A DNA stretch of 64,000 nt from contig CAWBXR010000008.1 of NCBI GenBank assembly GCA_963792815.1, positions 1 to 64,000 on the forward strand. The letters run 5' to 3'. The notes below the pieces were generated by a model. It worked only from the letters and a program-made list of their open reading frames with translations, searched no databases and was not told the origin of the DNA. Of the stretch, positions 23,826 to 33,408 are shown piece after piece. Numbering within the stretch: the stretch's first letter is position 1; every line of letters starts with the position of its first letter. The DNA is from JARRPM01 sp963792815. GTDB taxonomy: Bacteria; Pseudomonadota; Gammaproteobacteria; Pseudomonadales; Halieaceae. Both the position numbers and the translations under genes were made by a program.

Positions 23826-26800
23826 ATGTCAAACTACGCCGAACTTCACTGCCTCAGCTGCTACAGCTTCCTGCGCGGCGCGTCCCACCCCTTTGAGCTG
23901 GTGGAGCGCGCGGCCGCGCTGGGTTATGCCGCCCTGGCGGTCACTGACGAGTGCTCGCTATCGGGCATCGTCAAGGCGCATGTGGCCGCGAAGGAGAGCG
24001 GCATCAAGCTGATCGTGGGCAGCGAGTTCAAGCTGGTCGAGGGCATCAGGCTGGTGGCGCTGGCGCCCTCCCGGGCGGCCTACAGCGAGCTGTCCGGGCT
24101 GATCAGCATGGCCCGGCGGCGCAGCCCCAAGGGCGAGTACCGGGCCACCTTGCGGGACGTGATCTTTCACCTGAAACGCTGCCTGCTGATCTGGTTGCCC
24201 GGGGATGCCGACGAAGCCAGCCGGGCCTGGGGCCTGCAACTGGGCCGCTTGTGCCGGGGGCGGATATGGCTGGGGGTCACCCACCTGCTGGGCAATGATG
24301 AAGTGGCGCGTTACCTGCGGCTGTACGAGCTGGCGCAGGCGCTGGACATACCCATGGTGGCCTGTGGCAATGTGCAGATGCACAGCGCCGGTCGCAAACC
24401 CCTGCACGACGTGTTCACCGCCCTGCGCCACAACACCAGCATCACCCAGCTGGGCCGCCGCCGCCTTGCCAACAGCCAGCAGCATTTGCGCCAGCTTGCC
24501 AAACTGCAAACGCTCTACCCCGTCGCCCTGCTGGAAGAGACGCTGCATATCGCCGGCCTGTGCAATTTCAGCCTGGACGAGCTGCGCTATGAATACCCCG
24601 AGGAAGTGGTGCCCGCCGGTTACACCGCCAGGCGCTACCTGCGCGAACTGGTGGCACAGGGCAGCTCGGTGCGCTGGCCCCGGGGGGTGCCGGGGGACAT
24701 ACAACAGCGTATCGATACCGAGCTGGCCCTGATCGAGGAGCTGGACTACGAGTACTACTTCCTCACCGTATACGACATCGTGCGCTTTGCCCGGGAGCGC
24801 GACATCCTGTGCCAGGGCCGCGGTTCCGCCGCCAACTCGGTGGTGTGTTACTGCCTGTTTATCACCGAGGTGTCCCCCGAGCAGATCTCCCTGCTGTTCG
24901 AGCGCTTTATCTCCCGCGAGCGGGACGAACCGCCGGATATCGACGTGGACTTCGAGCACGAGCGCCGGGAAGAGGTGATCCAGTACATTTACGACAAGTA
25001 CAGCCGCAAGCGCGCCGCCCTGGCCGCCACCCTGATCACCTACCGCTCCCGCAGCGCGGTGCGGGATGTGGGCAAGGCGCTGGGGCTGGACCCTGTGTTC
25101 GTGGACGACCTGGCCAAGTCACTGGCCTGGTGGGATCGCACCGCGGACCTGGCGAAACGTTTCGAGGAACAGGGGGTGGCGCAGCACAGCCGGCAGGCAC
25201 AGCTGTTCTACAACCTGGTACAACAGATACTCGGCTTCCCCCGCCACCTGTCCCAGCACGTGGGGGGTTTCGTCATCACCCGCAACCCGATATCCACCCT
25301 GGTGCCGGTGGAAAACGCCAGCATGGCCGATCGCACGGTGATCCAGTGGGACAAGGAGGATATCGAGGCCCTGGGCCTGCTCAAGGTGGATATCCTGGCG
25401 CTCGGCATGTTGTCCGCCATCAGAAAAAGCCTGCAGATGGTGCACCGCTACTGCCCCGCCATCAGAACCGTCAGCGATATCCCGAAGGAGGACAGGGCCA
25501 CCTACCGCATGCTGCAGGCCGCCGACACCGTGGGGGTGTTCCAGATCGAGTCCCGGGCCCAGATGTCCATGCTGCCCAGGCTCAGGCCCGAGCGCTTCTA
25601 CGACCTGGTGATCGAGATCGCCATCGTGCGCCCCGGCCCCATCCAGGGCGATATGGTGCACCCCTACCTGCGGCGCAAGCAGGGGCTGGAAGAGGTCACC
25701 TACCCCAGCGAGGCCATCAAGTCGGTACTGGAGCGCACCCTGGGAGTGCCCATCTTCCAGGAGCAGGTGATCCGCCTGGCCATGGTGGCCGCGGGCTTCA
25801 GCGGCGGCGAGGCCGACCAGCTGCGCCGGGCCATCACCAACTGGGGCAGGAACAGCAAGCTGCTGAGCTTCGAGCAGAAGCTCACCAGGGGCATGATCGA
25901 GCGCGGTTACGACGAGGACTTCGCCCGCCGCCTGTTCGAACAGATCAAGGGTTTTGGCGGCTACGGCTTCCCCGAGTCCCACTCCGCCAGCTTCGCCCTG
26001 CTGGCCTATGTCTCCGCCTGGCTCAAGCGCCACCACCCCGCCGCCTTCTTTGCCGGCCTGCTCAACAGTCAGCCCATGGGGTTTTACAGCCCCTCCCAGC
26101 TTATCCAGGACGCCCGCCGCCACGAGGTCACGGTGCTGCCCGTCGACGTCAACCACAGCGACTGGGACCACCAGCTGCTGGAGAGCCGCTCCAGTCTGCA
26201 GTCACAACCACCCATACGCCTGGGACTGCGGCTGGTAAAAGGTCTCAGCCGGGAGGGCGCCCGGCGTGTCGTCGAGGCCCGGCAGCAGGGACCCTTTCGC
26301 CAGGTCAGCAACCTGCGCCAGCGAACCCGGCTGGACAAACGCGATATGGAGGCGCTGGCGGACGCCGACGCCCTGGCCTCCCTCAGCGGGCACCGCCACC
26401 AGTCCCAGTGGCAGATCATGGCACTGGAACAGGCCCGGCCACTGTTGCAGGATGAGCAGCGCGAGTCCGCCAGCTATTTTGATGACGGCGTGCAGCTGCC
26501 GGCGCCCGGGGTGGCGGAGGAAGTGCTGGCGGATTACCGCGCCACCGGACTCACCCTGCGGGCCCACCCCATGAGCCTGCTGCGGGACCGCCCGCCCTTC
26601 AACCGCTGCAAGCGTCACACCGACCTGGCGGAAATGAGCAACAACCGCTTTGTGCGTATCGCCGGGCTGGTCACCTGTCGGCAGCGCCCGGGCAGCGCCT
26701 CCGGCGTGTTGTTCCTCACCCTGGAGGACGAGACCGGCAACAGCAATATCGTGGTGTGGCAGCGCACCCAGCAACAGTTCCGCCGGCCGTTGATGACCGC

Positions 26801-26927
26801 GCAACTGCTGCTGGTGAACGGCACCCTGGAAACCAGGGACAATGTCATCCATATCATTGCCGGCGCCCTGTACGACTACACCCACGAACTGCAGGCGCTG
26901 CAGGTGACATCGCGGGATTTCCACTGA
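23826..26927 (+). CDS. dnaE2: Error-prone DNA polymerase DnaE2 (ImuC)
   Basis: 1033-residue C-family polymerase that copies past lesions with ImuA and ImuB. The PHP domain starts YAELHCLSCYSFLRGASHPFELV. Catalytic aspartates are in PPDIDVDFEHERREEVIQYIYDKY (about residue 370) and WDKEDIEALGLLKVDILALGMLSAI (about 515). The helix-hairpin-helix and OB-fold region follow (VRIAGLVTCRQRPGSASGVLFLTLEDETGN), and the C-terminal ending fits DnaE2 rather than DnaE1. The start at MSNYAELHC matches the family. No frameshift. It is controlled by its own LexA box and lies next to the integrase remnant, on the same strand as imuA and imuB. Confidence 0.97.
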   Translation: MSNYAELHCLSCYSFLRGASHPFELVERAAALGYAALAVTDECSLSGIVKAHVAAKESGIKLIVGSEFKLVEGIRLVALAPSRAAYSELSGLISMARRRSPKGEYRATLRDVIFHLKRCLLIWLPGDADEASRAWGLQLGRLCRGRIWLGVTHLLGNDEVARYLRLYELAQALDIPMVACGNVQMHSAGRKPLHDVFTALRHNTSITQLGRRRLANSQQHLRQLAKLQTLYPVALLEETLHIAGLCNFSLDELRYEYPEEVVPAGYTARRYLRELVAQGSSVRWPRGVPGDIQQRIDTELALIEELDYEYYFLTVYDIVRFARERDILCQGRGSAANSVVCYCLFITEVSPEQISLLFERFISRERDEPPDIDVDFEHERREEVIQYIYDKYSRKRAALAATLITYRSRSAVRDVGKALGLDPVFVDDLAKSLAWWDRTADLAKRFEEQGVAQHSRQAQLFYNLVQQILGFPRHLSQHVGGFVITRNPISTLVPVENASMADRTVIQWDKEDIEALGLLKVDILALGMLSAIRKSLQMVHRYCPAIRTVSDIPKEDRATYRMLQAADTVGVFQIESRAQMSMLPRLRPERFYDLVIEIAIVRPGPIQGDMVHPYLRRKQGLEEVTYPSEAIKSVLERTLGVPIFQEQVIRLAMVAAGFSGGEADQLRRAITNWGRNSKLLSFEQKLTRGMIERGYDEDFARRLFEQIKGFGGYGFPESHSASFALLAYVSAWLKRHHPAAFFAGLLNSQPMGFYSPSQLIQDARRHEVTVLPVDVNHSDWDHQLLESRSSLQSQPPIRLGLRLVKGLSREGARRVVEARQQGPFRQVSNLRQRTRLDKRDMEALADADALASLSGHRHQSQWQIMALEQARPLLQDEQRESASYFDDGVQLPAPGVAEEVLADYRATGLTLRAHPMSLLRDRPPFNRCKRHTDLAEMSNNRFVRIAGLVTCRQRPGSASGVLFLTLEDETGNSNIVVWQRTQQQFRRPLMTAQLLLVNGTLETRDNVIHIIAGALYDYTHELQALQVTSRDFH

Positions 26928-27041
26928 ATTTACACCGGGGTTTCCCCGGCGCCAGGCAGGGCGAGCCGTCCGGTTTTTGTCGAAGCCCGGAGAATTGGTC
27001 TAGACTTCGCAGCATCGGACGAGAACAAGGAGCAATAACCC

Positions 27042-28963
27042 ATGAAGAAAATTCACCATGGCCACCGCTGCTGGCAGACCGCCGTCAGCGCCGGCGTCAA
27101 CGCCCAGATACCCGCCCCGCCGGACGGACAAATCCTCTCTCCCGAGTACACCGGCAAGGTCTATTCGCCCTACGCCGAGCGCGATTTCCCCAGCAATGTG
27201 TATTTTGGCGACACCCACCTGCACACCGACATCTCCATGGACGCCGGCGCCTTCGGCAACCGCCTGGGCCTGGACCCGGCCTACAAGTTCGCCCGGGGCG
27301 AGCAGGTGGACTCCACCAACGGCGGGCCGGTGCGCCTGTCGCGCCCGCTGGATTTCCTGGTGGTGGCGGATCACTCGGACAATATGGGCTTCTTCCCCGA
27401 CATGTTGTCCGGCGCGCCCTTTATCCTGGAGGACCCCACCGGCAAGGACTGGTATGACCGCATCAAGGCCGGCGAGGGAGTCGGCGTGGCACTCGAACTG
27501 ATCGGCCTGTTCTCCCAGGACAAGTTCCCCCCGGCCCTGACATACAAACCGGATTCGGCACCCTACAAGGCTGCCTGGGCCAAAACCGTGGCAGCGGCAG
27601 AGCACTACAACCAGCCGGGTGTATTCACCGCCTTCATCGGCTACGAGTGGACCTCCCTGGTACAGGGCAACAACATGCACCGGGTGGTGGTATACCGCGA
27701 CGGTGGCGACAAGGGCGGCCAGATGGTGCCCTACACCACGGTGGCGCCCGCAGGGCAGCACCAACCCCAGGGACCTGTGGAAATGGCTGACCGACTACGA
27801 GAAGAAAACCGGCGGCGAGGTGCTGGCCATCGCCCACAACGGCAACCTGTCCAACGGCATCATGTTCCCGATCACCGAGCAGTACGACGGCAAGGCGCTG
27901 GACGTGGAATACGTCACCCAGCGCGCCAGGTGGGAGCCCCTGTACGAGGCCACCCAGATCAAGGGGGACGGCGAGACCCACCCCTTCCTGTCACCCAATG
28001 ACGAATTCGCCGACTACGAGACCTGGGATATCGGCAACCTCGATGTGTCCGAGGCCAAGACCGATGCCATGCTGTCGGGCGAGTACGCCCGGGAAGCCCT
28101 CAAGCGCGGCCTGGAACTGGAAGCCAGACTGGGCACCAACCCCTACAAGTTCGGCATGATCGGCTCCACCGACAGCCACACCTCCCTGGCCACGGCCGCA
28201 GGAAAACAACTTCTTCGGCAAGCACGCCGGCGCCGAGCCGTCACCGGAGCGCATGACGCACCCCTTCATGGCCAATGAGAATGGCGCCATCATGGGCTGG
28301 CAGCATGGTGGCCTCCGGCCTGGCGGCGGTATGGGCGAAGGAAAATACCCGCGAGGCCCTGTTCGACGCCATGGAACGCAAGGAAGTCTACGCCACCACC
28401 GGCAGCCGCATGGCGGTGCGTTTCTTCGGCGGCTGGGACTTCACCGATAAGGATCTCAACAACCGCGAACCCGCCTTTGCCGGTTACGAAAAGGGCGTAC
28501 CCATGGGCGGCGACCTGCCCGCCAACAAGGCCGGCAAGAAAGCCCCGAGCTTTATGGTCTTCGCCCTGCGCGACCCGATCGGCGGCAACCTCGATCGCAT
28601 CCAGATCGTCAAGGGCTGGTACGACGGCAAGAAACAGCATGAGAAGGTCTACGACGTGGCCTGGTCCGGCGACCGCAAGCCCGGCGCGGACGGCAAGGTA
28701 CCTGCAGTAGGCAATACAGTGGATGCAAAAACAGCCTCCTGGACCAACACCATTGGCGCCTCGGAACTGGGCAGCGTGTGGACCGACCCGGATTTCGACC
28801 CGAAGCAGACGGGCGTTTTACTACGCCAGGGTGCTGGAGATCCCCACCCCGCGCTGGTCTACCTATGACGCCTTCCGGTTTCGGCGTGCCGATCCCGGAC
28901 GGCGCGCCGGTCTCCACCCAGGACCGGGCCTATACCTCACCGATCTGGTACACAGCGAAGTAA
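27042..28963 (+). CDS. DUF3604 family secreted protein, several frameshifts
   Basis: A PHP-like metal-dependent fold: NVYFGDTHLHTDISMDAGAFGNRLG, DFLVVADHSDNMGFF, AFIGYEWTSL, VLAIAHNGNLSNG and KFGMIGSTDSHTSLA, then YARVLEIPTPRWSTYDA near the end. These are the hallmarks of DUF3604, common in marine bacteria, with histidine/aspartate metal ligands but no proven reaction. The frame shifts near 27052, 27075, 27760, 28200, 28305, 28815 and 28880. Correcting the first two gives a clean signal peptide ending SAGVNAQ. With corrections the length is about 640 residues, normal for the family. The breaks look like sequencing error. Confidence 0.85.
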
Positions 28964-28972
28964 CCGGAGGAA

Positions 28973-29953
28973 TCAGCGCGGCCCCGCTGCCGCGCTGCTG
29001 AAAAAGGCCCAGATAACCTCGGGCCCATCCAGCTGGTGACTGGTGGGGCCGAGGATTCGCGGCAAGCTGAACACGGGGTTCGGAACCGTATGACCACCAC
29101 CGTTAATGGTTACCAGGCTGACAGGAACCCTGCCCTGCCCTGACCAGTCAGTGCTCTCCACCGAGGTCGGATCGTCGGGGTCACGCCGGGGCCAGAGACT
29201 ACGTTCACCCTCCCCATCGTAACCCGCCAGCCCGGCCCAGTAGCCGGCAGTGGCGGCGGAAGACAGCACATTGCCGCGGCTGGTATTCCCGAAAATCTTC
29301 ACCGGACCACCCTCGTAGGGATTCACCGGGTCTTCCGTGCCATTCATCACCAGGGCGGCCACCGCCTCGCCGGCAGGCTCGCAGGCGATGGGGTCCGGCA
29401 GGTTCGCCGCCATTGCCGCGATGCCCGCCACCAGGTCCGGTGCCTCCAGGCCAAGGCGGTAAGCCATCTGCCCGCCATTGGACAGGCCAGTGGCAAATAC
29501 CCGCGCCGGATCGACGCCATGCTCGTCCACCATGCGCTGCACCAGGACCCGCAGGAAACCCACGTCGTCGATATTCTCCAGGTTGGCGGCGTAGTCGGCG
29601 CCACCGCGACAGTCATTCCAGTGCCGTTCATAGCCATCCGGGTAGACCGCGATAAAGCCGTAACGCTCGGCCAGCACATCGAAGCCGTAGCGCGCGGCCT
29701 GGCGCATCTGTTTGCCGTCACCCATAGAACCGTGCATCACCAGCACCAGGGCGGGGGACGGGGATTTTGCGGCGGGCACATAGGCCAGCCAGCTGCGCTG
29801 ATGACCGCCGTGCTCAACAGAACCGGTTTGCACGTTACCGGGCAATGCGGGCGCCTCCATCGGGTCCGCCCGCAGGTACCACCACCAGGACAGGGTGAGG
29901 GCAAGCAACACAACCATTGCAATAACTGCCAGGACTTTTAGTATTCTGCCCAT
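28973..29953 (-). CDS. PHB depolymerase/feruloyl esterase-type hydrolase
   Basis: 326 residues from ATG 29953, which follows GGAGGGAGAAGGAA. A membrane-spanning or signal segment (residues 7-25) leads into an alpha/beta hydrolase with LVLVMHGSMGDGKQM, GFIAVYPDGYERHWNDCRGG and the nucleophile elbow VFATGLSNGGQMAYRL; GGGHTVP supplies the catalytic His. This is the LpqC / esterase PHB depolymerase family. It probably acts on esters in the periplasm. Two cysteines are near the active site (WNDCRGG and IACEPAG) and may form a disulfide. Confidence 0.85.
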   Translation of the reverse strand: MGRILKVLAVIAMVVLLALTLSWWWYLRADPMEAPALPGNVQTGSVEHGGHQRSWLAYVPAAKSPSPALVLVMHGSMGDGKQMRQAARYGFDVLAERYGFIAVYPDGYERHWNDCRGGADYAANLENIDDVGFLRVLVQRMVDEHGVDPARVFATGLSNGGQMAYRLGLEAPDLVAGIAAMAANLPDPIACEPAGEAVAALVMNGTEDPVNPYEGGPVKIFGNTSRGNVLSSAATAGYWAGLAGYDGEGERSLWPRRDPDDPTSVESTDWSGQGRVPVSLVTINGGGHTVPNPVFSLPRILGPTSHQLDGPEVIWAFFSSAAAGPR

Positions 29954-30012
29954 TGATTCCTTCTCCCTCCGGCTACCGTTGCCATCTCTAGGTGGGAGTC
30001 TAAACTGAAGCC

Positions 30013-30756
30013 ATGGCAGATGCATTCACAGTGCTGCGCCGCTTCACCCGATTGCTGGCGCTGGTGGTAACGACGATGACCCAATCCCAGGCTGATGAGA
30101 TGCCCCCCGAGCGCGCCAGGATGCTGGCGGCTATCAACGAATCAGTACGCGAATCAGCCAGTTATACCGGCCGCGTCCAGCTGTCCGAACGGGTGATGTC
30201 GGCCATGGCCAGCGTACCGCGGGAAGAGTTCGTGCTGCCCGCCTACCGCCACCTGGCCTATGACAACACGCCGTTACCGATCGAGGCGGGACAGACTATC
30301 TCCCAACCCCTGATCGTCGCTTTGATGACTGACCTGCTCGACCCTCAACCGTCCGATGTGGTGCTGGAAGTGGGCACCGGCTCGGGTTACCAGGCCGCGG
30401 TGCTGGCCGGGCTGGTGAAACAGGTCTACAGCGTGGAAATCGTCGAGGAGCTGGCACTTTCCGCCGCGGCTGTGCTGGAGCGACTGGGCTATGACAACGT
30501 GACGGTTCGCGCCGGTGACGGCTATGCCGGCTGGCCGGAGCACGCGCCCTTTGACAGCATTATCGTTACCGCTGCCGCCGCGCACTTGCCCCCACCGCTG
30601 CTGAAACAGCTTAAGACCGGGGGCAAGCTGGTGATTCCGATAGGCGCGGAGCACGGTTACCAGGAACTGCTGCTGATCGAGACGGGCGAGAACGGCGAGA
30701 TTCGCGAGCGCTCGGTGTTGCCGGTGCGGTTTGTGCCGCTTACCGGGAAACGTTAA
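30013..30756 (+). CDS. pcm: Protein-L-isoaspartate O-methyltransferase
   Basis: Repairs isoaspartyl residues by AdoMet-dependent methylation. The AdoMet loop VLEVGTGSGYQAAVLAGL, RVMSAMASVPREEFVLP, AYDNTPLPIEAGQTISQP and FDSIIVTAAAAHLPPPLLKQLKTGGKLVIPIG are all typical of Pcm. From ATG 30013 the first 25 residues (FTVLRRFTRLLALVVTTMTQSQAD) look like a signal peptide, which would place it in the periplasm. ATG 30076 would give a cytoplasmic form. It stands away from the usual surE-pcm-nlpD context. Confidence 0.9.
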   Translation: MADAFTVLRRFTRLLALVVTTMTQSQADEMPPERARMLAAINESVRESASYTGRVQLSERVMSAMASVPREEFVLPAYRHLAYDNTPLPIEAGQTISQPLIVALMTDLLDPQPSDVVLEVGTGSGYQAAVLAGLVKQVYSVEIVEELALSAAAVLERLGYDNVTVRAGDGYAGWPEHAPFDSIIVTAAAAHLPPPLLKQLKTGGKLVIPIGAEHGYQELLLIETGENGEIRERSVLPVRFVPLTGKR

Positions 30757-30790
30757 GCCAAAAAACCTGGGGTATTCGACAAACAAAATC

Positions 30791-30905
30791 AGGCCTTGAG
30801 TCGGGTATAAATCGTCGGGACTCGCCGTAAATACATCCATGTAGGCTCGTGTCGGCCATCCATGGCCTCCAACGGTCCCGCCAATTTATACCCGACTCAA
30901 GACCT
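30791..30905. repeat. Nested inverted repeat holding dispersed repeat copy 2
   Basis: The 22-base arms at 30791-30812 and 30884-30905 are inverted copies with one mismatch. Between them, 30819-30879 is the same element as at 1-57, containing CATCCATG twice. It fills most of the gap between pcm and the argG stop. It may be a non-autonomous mobile element; the outer arms could also form a transcript-end hairpin. Confidence 0.65.
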
Positions 30906-30951
30906 TACTACCGTCCAAAACCAAACAATCGAGAAATCCCGATGAGCCAGC

Positions 30952-32172
30952 TCAGAGCGGCGAACGTCCCTTGTTCGCGGCAATCCGCATGCGCAGGGCG
31001 TTGAGTTTGATGAAACCCTCTGCGTCCTTCTGGTTGTAGGCGCCGGCGTCCTCTTCGAAGGTGGCTATGCTCTCGTCGAACAGGCTGTCCGCGGACTGGC
31101 GACCGGCTACGATGACATTGCCCTTGTAGAGCTTGAGGCGCACCTTGCCGTTTACCACGCGCTGGGAGTCGTCGATGGCGGCCTGCAGCATCTTGCGCTC
31201 TGGTGACCACCAGTAGCCGTTGTAGATCATATTGGCGTAGCGCGGCATCAGGTCATCCTTGAGGTGGGCCACTTCCCGGTCCAGGGTCAGGGATTCGATA
31301 GCGCGGTGCGCCTTCAGCATGATGGTGCCGCCGGGGGTTTCGTAACAGCCACGGGATTTCATGCCCACATAGCGGTTTTCCACGATGTCGTCGCGGCCGA
31401 TGCCGTTTGCGCCGCCCACTTTATTAAGGGTTTCCAGCACGGTAGCAGGGCTCATGGCCACGCCGTCGATCCCGACGATATCGCCGCATTCAAAGTCCAG
31501 CTCGATATAGGTCGGGGCGTCCGGAGCTGCCTCGGGGCTGACGCTCCAGCGCCACATGTCCTCTTCCGCCTCCGCCCAGGGGTCTTCCAGCACGCCGCCC
31601 TCGTAGGAAATGTGCAGCAGGTTGGCGTCCATGGAATAGGGAGACTTCTTCTTCGCGCTGGAAAAATCCACCGGTATGTCGCGACTCTTGCAATAAGCCA
31701 TCAGGGTTTCCCTTGAGGTCATGTCCCATTCGCGCCAGGGGGCAATCACCTTGATACCCGGTTTCAGGGCGTAGGCGCCCAGCTCAAAGCGCACCTGGTC
31801 ATTGCCCTTGCCGGTCGCGCCATGGGAGATAGCGTCGGCGCCGGTCTCGTTGGCGATTTCTATCAGGCGCTTGGCGATGAGGGGCCGCGCAATGGAGGTC
31901 CCGAGCAGGTATTCGCCCTCATAGATGGTGTTGGCCCGGAACATCGGGAAAACGAAGTCCCGGACGAACTCCTCGCGCAGGTCGTCTATATAGATTTCCT
32001 TGATACCCAGGGCCTTTGCCTTGGCCCGGGCGGGCTCTACTTCTTCACCCTGGCCGATATCGGCGGTAAAGGTCACGACCTCGCACTGGTAATTGTCCTG
32101 CAACCAGCGCACGATAACCGAGGTATCGAGTCCGCCTGAATAGGCCAGGACGACTTTGTTCACATCTGACAT
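30952..32172 (-). CDS. argG: Argininosuccinate synthase
   Basis: 406 residues from ATG 32172. Ligates citrulline and aspartate using ATP in arginine synthesis. VVLAYSGGLDTSVI is the ATP pyrophosphatase loop, HGATGKGNDQVRFEL the citrulline/aspartate site, and MSRETL-type, SPYSMDANLLHISYEGG and YNGYWWSPER segments are the classical family. Length is normal. It is divergent from pyrC. The frame stays open upstream to 32328 but the real N-terminus is MSDVNKVVLAYSG. Confidence 0.97.
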   Translation of the reverse strand: MSDVNKVVLAYSGGLDTSVIVRWLQDNYQCEVVTFTADIGQGEEVEPARAKAKALGIKEIYIDDLREEFVRDFVFPMFRANTIYEGEYLLGTSIARPLIAKRLIEIANETGADAISHGATGKGNDQVRFELGAYALKPGIKVIAPWREWDMTSRETLMAYCKSRDIPVDFSSAKKKSPYSMDANLLHISYEGGVLEDPWAEAEEDMWRWSVSPEAAPDAPTYIELDFECGDIVGIDGVAMSPATVLETLNKVGGANGIGRDDIVENRYVGMKSRGCYETPGGTIMLKAHRAIESLTLDREVAHLKDDLMPRYANMIYNGYWWSPERKMLQAAIDDSQRVVNGKVRLKLYKGNVIVAGRQSADSLFDESIATFEEDAGAYNQKDAEGFIKLNALRMRIAANKGRSPL

Positions 32173-32315
32173 GTCACACTCCAAGGGGCTGTGCTGAAAA
32201 GCGGGCCATTCTACTCCCGGGCGGCGCCAATTCCCAGCCGATTGGACCGGGCCACACCTGGGACCGCCCGGCCGGGGGCCAATCTTGTTCCCGCTGCGGC
32301 GGCTTTTACGGTAGC

Positions 32316-33404
32316 ATGCACACACCATCCAGTGAGCAAAAGATCCTGTTATCCCACGTGACTGAACTGACCATTACCCGCCCGGACGACTGGCACGCGC
32401 ATCTGCGCGACGGCGCCGCGCTGGAACATACCTGCGCTGACCTGGCCCGCTATTTCGGCCGGGTGATTGTGATGCCCAACCTCAGCCCACCGGCTACCAC
32501 GGTGGCCGAGGCGGGCCTTTACCGGGATCGCATCCTGGCGGCGATGGCGCCCCTGCCGCGTCGCTTCGAACCGCTGATGACGCTCTACCTCACCGACCGC
32601 ACCGACCCGGCAGAGATCCGGCTGGCCGCTGAGTCCGACTTTGTCCACGCCGTCAAGCTGTACCCGGCCGGCGCCACTACCAACTCGGCGGCGGGCGTGG
32701 CGCAGCTGGAAGGGCTGTACGACACCCTGGCCGCGATGGAGGACGTGGATCTGCCACTGCTGGTGCACGGCGAGGTCACCGATCACGAAATCGACATCTT
32801 CGACCGGGAGAAAGTCTTCATCGATCGCCACCTGGCACCCATCGCCCAGCGCTTTCCCCGCCTGCGCATCGTGCTGGAACACATCACCACCCGCGACGCT
32901 GTCGAGTTCGTCGAGGGGGCAGGCCCCACCGTGGCAGCCACCATCACGGCCCACCACCTGTTGTTTAATCGCAACGATATGCTGGTGGGCGGCATCCGGC
33001 CCCACTATTACTGCCTGCCGATCCTGAAGCGCAACACCCACCAGCAGGCGCTGCTGCAAGCGGCCAGTTCCGGCAATCCCCGCTTTTTCCTCGGAACCGA
33101 CTCGGCGCCGCACACCACCGGCAACAAGGAAACCCGCTGCGGTTGCGCCGGCGTCTACAGCGCGCATGCAGCCATTGAGCTATATGCCGAGGTATTCGAG
33201 CAACTGGGCGCCCTCGACGCCCTGGAAAATTTTGCCTCCCACTTCGGCCCCGACTTCTACCGCCTGCCGCGCAATACCGACACTATCACCCTGCGCAGCG
33301 AGCCGTGGCAGGTGCCCGAGCAACTGCCACTGGGACGGGATTTCCTGACGCCCTTGCGCGCGGGGGAAAACATCTCCTGGCGCGTAGCCGACAGGGGCGA
33401 ATAG
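32316..33404 (+). CDS. pyrC: Dihydroorotase
   Basis: Class II dihydroorotase of pyrimidine synthesis. RRPDDWHAHLRDG-type metal motif at the start, YFGRVIVMPNLSPPATT, AVKLYPAGATTNS with the carbamylated Lys, LLVHGEVTD, FLGTDSAPHTTGNKE. About 362 residues from ATG 32316; a shorter start at GTG 32358 would give VTELTITRPDDW and is also plausible. It forms a divergent pair with argG and is followed four bases later by rnt. Confidence 0.95.
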   Translation: MHTPSSEQKILLSHVTELTITRPDDWHAHLRDGAALEHTCADLARYFGRVIVMPNLSPPATTVAEAGLYRDRILAAMAPLPRRFEPLMTLYLTDRTDPAEIRLAAESDFVHAVKLYPAGATTNSAAGVAQLEGLYDTLAAMEDVDLPLLVHGEVTDHEIDIFDREKVFIDRHLAPIAQRFPRLRIVLEHITTRDAVEFVEGAGPTVAATITAHHLLFNRNDMLVGGIRPHYYCLPILKRNTHQQALLQAASSGNPRFFLGTDSAPHTTGNKETRCGCAGVYSAHAAIELYAEVFEQLGALDALENFASHFGPDFYRLPRNTDTITLRSEPWQVPEQLPLGRDFLTPLRAGENISWRVADRGE

Positions 33405-33408
33405 ACCC

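Noticed and set aside
30013..30900. CRISPR array or tandem repeats around 30.8 kb
   Set aside because: Only one inverted element with nested arms is present; no regular direct repeats with spacers were seen here or elsewhere.
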